Assembly (NCBI GenBank): GCA_902625535.1
Contig: CACOBT010000003.1
Span: forward strand, 1 to 64,000
Length of the DNA: 64,000 nt
DNA from: an uncultured beta proteobacterium
Lineage (GTDB): Bacteria; Pseudomonadota; Gammaproteobacteria; Burkholderiales; Burkholderiaceae_A
Direction: 5' to 3'
The translations under genes and the position numbers were made by a program. Positions 57,828-64,000 of this stretch are shown here, piece after piece. Numbering within the stretch: the stretch's first letter is position 1; every line of letters begins with the position of its first letter. Below the pieces are notes generated by a model, which was not told the origin of the DNA, made no database searches, and saw only the letters and a list, made by a program, of their open reading frames with translations.

Positions 57828-60800
57828 GTATCTAAGCATATTTTTTTATTTGAGATTGTGTAGAAAATTTCTTCTATATTTTTTTTAAAGTCTTGAATAC
57901 TGTGGCTAATGACTTCAAATTTTATTTTATTTTCACCAGTAAGTTTTAGTGATTTGTTTTCTCGAACTTTTACGAGTAAATTTTCGACATCAATTCTGGG
58001 CTTTTTGTCCAGAGTGATACTGATGGAATTTTCAGTTGCATCTAATTTTATTAAATCTATTTCTTTCGCTTTGATTCGTATCTGATGGGTTAGCAGTAAA
58101 GTTTTGGCTTCATTAGGTAACAATCCGAATCGGTCGATCAATTCCTCCTCTATTCTAAGAAGTTCCAGCGCAGACTTTGACTCTGCTAATTTTTTATATA
58201 GAATCAATCTTTCATTGACATCCGGACAATAGGTTTTCGGTAAGAGAGTAGGGATGTGTAGCTTGATTTTAATAGTTTGCGTATCAAGAAGTTGATAGTT
58301 ACCTGATTTGTTTTCCTTAAGAAATCTTATAGCGTTGTCTAACATTTCTGCATATAAAGAAAACCCTATTTCGGTAATGTTACCTGATTGATTTTCGCCC
58401 AAAACCTCTCCCGCCCCTCTTATTTCCAGGTCGTGCATAGCGAGGAAAAACCCTGACCCCAATTCTTCCATCGATTGGATTGCTTCCAATCTTTTTTTTG
58501 CGTTTTTGTTTATATGCTCTTCGGGAGTAAGAAGGTATGCATATGCTTGATGATGAGATCTACCGACCCTTCCTCTTAATTGATGTAACTGCGCTAATCC
58601 AAACTTATCGGCTCTGTAAATAATTATGGTGTTAGCCGATGGGATGTCAATACCGGTTTCTATAATAGTTGAGGATAATAAAACATTAAATTTTTTTTGA
58701 GTAAAATTCCGCATTACTGACTCTAAATCTTTCTCAACCATCTGGCCATGCGCTATTCCAATCCTCGCCTCAGGAACAAGCTTCTGTAATTTATTCAACT
58801 TATGGTGGATTGTTTTGACTTCGTTATGAATTATATATGCTTGTCCTCCCCGCCTGAGTTCACGTATAAGAGCTTCCTTTACGAAAAAATCATCCTCGTG
58901 CCTGACAAATGTTTTGATCGACAACCTTTTCTGAGGTGCGCTAGCTATAATGGAAAAGTCCCGAATTCCCTCCATACTCATGGAGAGAGTCCTCGGAATT
59001 GGAGTTGCCGTCATTGCGATAGTGTCAATTTCGGACCGAATTTCTCTAAATTTTTCCTTTTGACGCACACCAAATCGATGTTCTTCATCGATGACTATTA
59101 ATCCAAGGTTTTTGAACTTTATGTCACCTGTGATTAATTTATGCGTTCCAATTACTATATCGACAATCCCATTCTCAATCTCCCTTATACTCTTATCATT
59201 TTCAGATTTTTTTCTGAACCTTGATAATTCACGTATCTCAACGGGAAAAGATGCAAAACGATCTTTGAAAGTTTGAAAATGCTGTTCCGCTAATAAGGTC
59301 GTTGGGGTAAGAACAGCAACTTGCTTCCCCGAGGAGATAGCAAGAAAGCTTGCTCTAAGTGCAACTTCAGTTTTTCCAAAGCCAACATCGCCGCAAATAA
59401 GTCTGTCCATCGGTTTATCGCTAATCATGTCTTGGATAACCGCTTGGATAGCCGCTGTTTGGTCTTTTGTCTCAATATATTCGAAACCGTTACTAAATTC
59501 TTCAAATTCGCTTCGGTTAAATTGAAAAGAGAATCCTTTTTTTGAGGCACGTTCAGCATACAATTCTAATAATTTTGCAGCCGTATCTCTAACTTGTTTG
59601 ATAGCCTTAGTTTTTTCTTTGTTCCAACGTTCAGAACCAAGGACATGCAAAGGTGCATTTTCTGGGTCGCTACCGCAATATCTATTTATAGAAGCTAGTT
59701 GGGAGACTGGGACATATAAATTAGCCGAGTTAGCATATTCAAGATGAAGGAATTCATTGACTTCTTCCCCAACATCAACATCTTTTAGTCCTTTGTATCT
59801 CCCAATTCCATGGTCAATATGCACAACTGGCGCACCTATCTGTAATTCAGAAAGATTTTTAACAAAATTTTCCACATTACGTTCATTTCTTTTTTCGTTT
59901 TTCTTAGATGAAGGATGAAGTCCTCCGAATAAATCAAATTCTGTGATTACGGTCAATTGCGGCTCTTTAAAACCATGAACCAGTAAACCTTTTACGATTG
60001 ATATATTTAATCCTAATCCGATATTTTTTGACTTATTTATAAATTGTTGAAAAGAATCTACCACATCGCTGACAATTCCAATTTTTTTTAATAACGCCTT
60101 GATAGTTTCGGCCCTACCCGCATTGTTAGCAACTATTAAAATATTTGTTCCGAGATTATCATTTTCAAGAGCTAACTTGAAATTGTTTAAATTGTTGCCA
60201 ACCTCCGTTTCCATTCCAATATTTGGCAATTGGGAAATTTCTAACGATTTCGCTATTTCAGGAACATCAATAATCCTGAATTTTTGTTTTTCAACGTTAA
60301 ACTCTTCTGGTTCCATTGATATCGCAACCGGAGGACATATCGGCCTCTCTAAATCGTGTTTGAGATAATTATATCTATTGGTTATTTCCCAATTTTGTTT
60401 ATCGACTGCTTTCGAAACTTCACCTATTTCGAATATTTTTCCATTAACTTTTAAATATGAGAAGATAGTATGGAGTTCTTTGTGAAGAAATGGTAAGTAG
60501 AACTCAATGCCGGCTCCGAAAATTTGTTTACTAACATCCTTGTACATAGAACTTTTTGAAGGATCGCCTGCGAAATTTCTTCTCCAATTAATGCGAAAAG
60601 AGTCGGCGGTGCTTTTACCGATTGTAAATTCTCGACTAGGAAGTATACGTATTTCATTCGTCTCAAATACTGTTCGTTGTGTATCTGGATCAAATATTTT
60701 TATAGTTTCGATTTCCTTGTCAATAAGTTCTAATCGATATGGGGTATGGGAACCCATAGGAAAAAGATCGATTATGCTTCCCCTAACGGCGTATTCTCGC

Positions 60801-61312
60801 GGGGAAACAACATGCGTGTTTCTGGAATAACCGGCAACGTTTAATTGGTCTATCAAAGCTTCAATTCTTATCTCTTGCCCTTTTTTTAAAAAGAACGTGT
60901 TTCCAGCAACGAAGTCCACCGGAGGTAATCTCATTAGAGCTGTTTGAGCGCTCAAAATTATAGCATCTGTGTCACCTTTGATTGCCTCATACAATGTAAG
61001 CAAACGATCAGATATAAGATCCTCATGAGGAGAAAACGGTTCATATGGGAGAATTTCCCAGTCTGGAAAAAGTTTGATATTTAGATTTTCTTCAAAAAAG
61101 TTAATTTCAGTAGATATTCGTTCAGCGTTCTCTTGACTATCAGTTATAATTAACGCGCCTACTCCCTTGCTTGTATTTTTTTTCTCCTCAGATAGTAGTT
61201 TTGCTAAAATTAAGGAGTCTGGAATGGAGGATCTTGATGAACTCCGCTTTTGTTCTAACTGGTTAAATGTGAAAGTCTCGTTCTGGTTTTGCAGATTTGG
61301 GTTGGTAAACAT
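57824..61312 (-). CDS. mfd: transcription-repair coupling factor
   Basis: 1162-residue motor that removes stalled RNA polymerase and recruits UvrA. N-terminal UvrB-like region (IILSAQTALMRLPPV, SPREYAVRGSIIDLFP), the CarD-like RNA-polymerase-interaction domain (VVHIDHGIGRYKGL, FLHLEYANSANLYVPV), then superfamily 2 helicase motifs: CGDVGFGKTEVALRA (near 638), VIDEEHRFGVRQKEKF, MTATPIPRTLSMSM, GIDIPSANTIII and QLRGRVGRSHH, and the C-terminal TRCF domain. Length is normal. It is the only long minus-strand gene in this housekeeping segment and is divergent from ispDF, as mfd and ispD are neighbours in many betaproteobacteria. Confidence 0.96.
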   Translation of the reverse strand: MFTNPNLQNQNETFTFNQLEQKRSSSRSSIPDSLILAKLLSEEKKNTSKGVGALIITDSQENAERISTEINFFEENLNIKLFPDWEILPYEPFSPHEDLISDRLLTLYEAIKGDTDAIILSAQTALMRLPPVDFVAGNTFFLKKGQEIRIEALIDQLNVAGYSRNTHVVSPREYAVRGSIIDLFPMGSHTPYRLELIDKEIETIKIFDPDTQRTVFETNEIRILPSREFTIGKSTADSFRINWRRNFAGDPSKSSMYKDVSKQIFGAGIEFYLPFLHKELHTIFSYLKVNGKIFEIGEVSKAVDKQNWEITNRYNYLKHDLERPICPPVAISMEPEEFNVEKQKFRIIDVPEIAKSLEISQLPNIGMETEVGNNLNNFKLALENDNLGTNILIVANNAGRAETIKALLKKIGIVSDVVDSFQQFINKSKNIGLGLNISIVKGLLVHGFKEPQLTVITEFDLFGGLHPSSKKNEKRNERNVENFVKNLSELQIGAPVVHIDHGIGRYKGLKDVDVGEEVNEFLHLEYANSANLYVPVSQLASINRYCGSDPENAPLHVLGSERWNKEKTKAIKQVRDTAAKLLELYAERASKKGFSFQFNRSEFEEFSNGFEYIETKDQTAAIQAVIQDMISDKPMDRLICGDVGFGKTEVALRASFLAISSGKQVAVLTPTTLLAEQHFQTFKDRFASFPVEIRELSRFRKKSENDKSIREIENGIVDIVIGTHKLITGDIKFKNLGLIVIDEEHRFGVRQKEKFREIRSEIDTIAMTATPIPRTLSMSMEGIRDFSIIASAPQKRLSIKTFVRHEDDFFVKEALIRELRRGGQAYIIHNEVKTIHHKLNKLQKLVPEARIGIAHGQMVEKDLESVMRNFTQKKFNVLLSSTIIETGIDIPSANTIIIYRADKFGLAQLHQLRGRVGRSHHQAYAYLLTPEEHINKNAKKRLEAIQSMEELGSGFFLAMHDLEIRGAGEVLGENQSGNITEIGFSLYAEMLDNAIRFLKENKSGNYQLLDTQTIKIKLHIPTLLPKTYCPDVNERLILYKKLAESKSALELLRIEEELIDRFGLLPNEAKTLLLTHQIRIKAKEIDLIKLDATENSISITLDKKPRIDVENLLVKVRENKSLKLTGENKIKFEVISHSIQDFKKNIEEIFYTISNKKICLDT

Positions 61313-61334
61313 TTAATTAAACTTTATCAAAACT

Positions 61335-62642
61335 ATGCATATATTCGATGACTTTCACTCTGCAGAGAAGTTTTTAAAAAAAACATTATTCGCAACGAAT
61401 AAAGCCCGATCGATTAATGGGACATGGGGTATTATACCCGCTGGAGGCTCAGGGAGAAGATTTAAAAGCAATACTCCTAAACAGTATAAGCGTTTTGATG
61501 GAAAAACTGTTTTAGAGTGGAGCGCGGAATCCTTACAAAGATTGCCACGAAGAGCCTCACTAATGTGTATCATTATTATCATTTCAAAAGAGGATAAATT
61601 CTGCCAATATTTAAATTCTACGATTGAGCCAAATGCATCAAGTGGAATATCGCCCACGATAGCATTGCGATGTGGAGGAGATACTCGTAGTGAATCTGTC
61701 AGCGCAGGGGTAAATTTTTTAGGAAATTTGGCTTCTCCGGAAGATTGGGTAGTTATTCATGATGCCGTTCGTCCATGCGTCTCGCATGAGGCTCTATCAC
61801 GGTTATGGGACATTGGAAGTATGGACGACGATGGTGCAATATTAGGCATCCCTGTCTCTGAGACTTTGAAATCTATTTCGAAGCCGAGCCATGAAAAAGA
61901 AGTGGAATGCTTTCGTATAAAAAAAACCGTGGATAGGGAGACTTTCTGGCTTGCACAGACCCCCCAAATGTTTAAGCTTAATCAGCTTTTAGAGGTCTTT
62001 GCTAAGAAAAATTTTACATTTACCGATGAAGCTTCTGCTATAGAAAGTTTGGGAAAGAGACCACGATTAGTTTTAGGAGAGAAACAGAACATCAAAATAA
62101 CTACACCTGAAGATTTTGAAATAATAAAAAACTGGAAGCGGAAAAAAGAAAGGACTACGGTAAGTAACATGATGCGATTTGGGCAGGGTTTTGATATTCA
62201 CAAATTTGGTAAAGATGGTAACTTCGTGATTCTAGGAGGTGTGAAAATTGAGCATTCTAACGGACTGGTCGGTCATTCCGATGCTGATGTTTTAATACAT
62301 GCGATTTGTGACGCCCTTTTGGGAGCAGCCGGACTTGGAGATATTGGCGATTGGTTTCCAGATAATGAGTTGAAGTACAAAGATATAGACAGTCGAAAAA
62401 TTCTGAAAAAAATTGTTTCCGCAATTAACGAAAGGGATATGTTCATTTTTCAAATTGACGCTACGGTCATTTGCGAAGTTCCTAAAATAACACCACATAA
62501 AGAGAAAATTAAGAAGATACTGATTAAAGACACACAGTGTAATCTTGTTAATGTCAAAGCAACAACAACTGAAACATTGGGAAGTATAGGAAGGAAAGAG
62601 GGAATTGCCGCATTGGCTGCAGCCTCTCTTTGTTGTAAGTAA
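61335..62642 (+). CDS. ispDF: bifunctional IspD-IspF (MEP-cytidylyltransferase / MEcPP synthase)
   Basis: Two enzymes of the MEP isoprenoid pathway in one chain of 435 residues. IspD (about 30-265): GIIPAGGSGRRFKSNTPKQY, GGDTRSESVSAG, WVVIHDAVRPCV, RETFWLAQTPQMF. A short basic linker (KNWKRKKERTT) leads to IspF (about 278-435): GQGFDIHKF (metal ligands), GGVKIEHSNGLVGHSDADVL, GLGDIGDWFPD, NVKATTTETLGSIGRKEGIA. The intervening enzyme IspE is not here. The first 28 residues precede the IspD nucleotide loop and have no counterpart in most IspD proteins. Its stop overlaps the next start (TAATG). Confidence 0.95.
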   Translation: MHIFDDFHSAEKFLKKTLFATNKARSINGTWGIIPAGGSGRRFKSNTPKQYKRFDGKTVLEWSAESLQRLPRRASLMCIIIIISKEDKFCQYLNSTIEPNASSGISPTIALRCGGDTRSESVSAGVNFLGNLASPEDWVVIHDAVRPCVSHEALSRLWDIGSMDDDGAILGIPVSETLKSISKPSHEKEVECFRIKKTVDRETFWLAQTPQMFKLNQLLEVFAKKNFTFTDEASAIESLGKRPRLVLGEKQNIKITTPEDFEIIKNWKRKKERTTVSNMMRFGQGFDIHKFGKDGNFVILGGVKIEHSNGLVGHSDADVLIHAICDALLGAAGLGDIGDWFPDNELKYKDIDSRKILKKIVSAINERDMFIFQIDATVICEVPKITPHKEKIKKILIKDTQCNLVNVKATTTETLGSIGRKEGIAALAAASLCCK

Positions 62643-63871
62643 TGGGTGAAATCAGGGACATAAACAAAATCTTAGATTCGCTCCCCTGGCTTTGCATTGA
62701 ATCAATTGGAAAGAACGCTTCTCTAGCAGTTGTTTTTGAAAAAAACGACCAGCTGCAAATAAAAACAGAGAATATCGAATCGCGAGCGGAACATACGGAC
62801 AGTTTGGTTCCATTTGTTGAAAAGATATCAGAAACAAGTGTTGGGAAATTGCAAAAAATAAGAAAGTTTGTGCTAATTAATGGACCAGGGTCATTTACAG
62901 GCCTGCGAGTTGCTAATAGCATGATCCATGGATTAGCTTTCGGTTTAGGGGGAAAGGTCGTATCGGTAAGCCTATTTGAGTTATTTGCATTTGCGTGGTT
63001 AATTAAAAAAAGTAGATCAAAATCAATCAAATCCGACAGTCTTCATTTAAACATTGTCCTAAATTCGCGATTAGGGGAGTACTTTTGCGGACTAGTTAAA
63101 TGTGAACAAACGGACAAACATAAAACAGGAAAATTTTTTCCATGGTGGATAGATTTGAAAGAACCGCCCACTGTTAAGACCAGTGACGAAGTTTCTAGCT
63201 GGAAGTCGCGAGAACATACTATATTTTGCCCCAAACTAACAGATTTTTGTTGGTCAGGAGCTTTTGACTATCTTAACTTAAATGTTAATAAAGTATCGTT
63301 TTCGGTCATAGCAGTTCTGTACCAATTAATGGTTACAAAGAAATGGCATGAACCTGGTGAGGTTTTCCCTTTGTACGTTAAAAATAAAGTTGCCCAGTCC
63401 AGTTTGGAGAGGAGATTTGAACCGCCATTACATATCAGAGGTTTGTCCATAAGAGATATTTCTCTTTTAAAACAAATTGAGGATCAAGCGTATGAATTTG
63501 GCTGGTCTGAGGGGAATTTTCTTGATGCGTTAAACGAAGATTATGTTGCCAAAGCATTAATTAACAATTCAGTTATGGTGGGTTATTATTTTTGGCAAAA
63601 AGTGTTGAATGAGTGTCATTTGTTAAATTTTACTATTGCTAGTGAGAGGCAACGTAAAGGGTTAGGAAATTGGATGTTGTCCCAACTAATAGAATCCGTA
63701 AAAACTAGGAGTATTGAAGCAATCTACTTAGAGGTTAGACCCAGTAATGACACAGCTATTTCTCTATACGCAAAATTTGGTTTTTCAATAATTGGAAGAA
63801 GAAAAAATTATTATCCGGAAAAAGAAGGAAGGGAAGACGCACTAGTAATGAAGAGAAGGATACTAAATTGA
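62642..63871 (+). CDS. fused TsaB-RimI protein
   Basis: Residues 1 to about 255 are TsaB-like, the partner of TsaD in threonylcarbamoylation of tRNA adenosine-37: LINGPGSFTGLRVANSMIHG is the diagnostic block, preceded by an HTDSLVPFVEKI helix. Residues about 262-409 are a GNAT acetyltransferase of the RimI type (ribosomal protein S18 N-terminal acetylation): LNFTIASERQRKGLGNWML (acetyl-CoA loop), LEVRPSNDTAISLYAKFGF and GRRKNYYP. The genes are separate neighbours in most proteobacteria; here the frame runs through without stop. The middle of the TsaB part is divergent. Confidence 0.9.
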   Translation: MGEIRDINKILDSLPWLCIESIGKNASLAVVFEKNDQLQIKTENIESRAEHTDSLVPFVEKISETSVGKLQKIRKFVLINGPGSFTGLRVANSMIHGLAFGLGGKVVSVSLFELFAFAWLIKKSRSKSIKSDSLHLNIVLNSRLGEYFCGLVKCEQTDKHKTGKFFPWWIDLKEPPTVKTSDEVSSWKSREHTIFCPKLTDFCWSGAFDYLNLNVNKVSFSVIAVLYQLMVTKKWHEPGEVFPLYVKNKVAQSSLERRFEPPLHIRGLSIRDISLLKQIEDQAYEFGWSEGNFLDALNEDYVAKALINNSVMVGYYFWQKVLNECHLLNFTIASERQRKGLGNWMLSQLIESVKTRSIEAIYLEVRPSNDTAISLYAKFGFSIIGRRKNYYPEKEGREDALVMKRRILN

Positions 63872-64000
63872 TAAAAGAGCTGGATTCATATAGGCTCCGA
63901 ATTTTAGGACTTAATCCAATGTGGGTTAGGAGAAAAAACATTGGTGGTCGTCTTATCGTTCTAGTTGGAGATCTGACAAATGATGAGTTGTATTTGGTGA
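63868..64000 (+). CDS. probable uracil-DNA glycosylase, 5' part only
   Basis: A frame from TTG 63868, overlapping the previous stop by 4 bases, runs off the window after 44 codons. It begins MIKELDSYRLRILGLNPMWV and continues with RRKNIGG. The LGLNPMWVRR motif recalls the N-terminus of the family 4-like uracil-DNA glycosylases that follow rimI in many betaproteobacteria. Too little is present for certainty. Confidence 0.5.
   Translation, partial: MIKELDSYRLRILGLNPMWVRRKNIGGRLIVLVGDLTNDELYLV

Noticed and set aside
62554..63030. Minus-strand frame of 158 codons over the ispDF/tsaB junction
   Set aside because: Fully covered by conserved coding sequence on the plus strand with clear IspF and TsaB motifs.

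Overview
The window is AT-rich bacterial DNA from a Gram-negative proteobacterium. The best guess is a low-GC, probably aquatic, betaproteobacterium. Grounds are the gene orders (complete nuoA-N followed by a Nudix hydrolase; mfd-ispD-ispF; tsaB-rimI-uracil glycosylase; tesA divergent from a YbbA-type ATPase) and a pqqA peptide of the Pseudomonas/methylotroph type. This is an inference from synteny and motifs, not from a database search.

Bases 1-26541 form an accessory exoprotein region. Two paralogous RTX proteins (1145 and 1605 aa; the first has a cupredoxin-like copper site) flank a small group holding a tiny membrane protein, an orphan pqqA followed by a hairpin terminator, an APS kinase, a small unknown protein, a possible glycosyltransferase and a divergent sulfotransferase-like gene. 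A 3260-aa repeat protein follows, then the three components of a type I secretion system (TolC-like outer-membrane protein, LapB/HlyB-like ABC transporter, HlyD-like adaptor). The simplest reading is that the transporter exports the giant protein and probably both RTX proteins. APS kinase makes PAPS, the donor a sulfotransferase would need, so the enclosed genes may modify a surface glycan or exported product.

Bases 26542-42522 carry a regulatory gap with a perfect inverted repeat, then all fourteen subunits of respiratory complex I (nuoA to nuoN), tightly packed and often overlapping, then a Nudix hydrolase and two small uncharacterised proteins. A tRNA-Ser(UGA) follows.

Bases 42778-49743 are mixed: a nitroreductase, a gene-poor 580-base gap, an orphan protein, a periplasmic SMP-30-like propeller protein, a calcineurin-like phosphoesterase, an isoprenylcysteine-methyltransferase-like membrane protein, a flippase-like membrane protein, a GDSL esterase (TesA type) and a divergent ABC ATPase without its usual permease.

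Bases 49744-64000 are housekeeping: purL, an ABC-F ATPase (YbiT type), moeA, mrp/apbC, mfd on the opposite strand, a fused ispDF, a fused tsaB-rimI, and the start of a probable uracil-DNA glycosylase that runs off the end. No insertion sequence, integrase, phage gene or CRISPR array was recognised.
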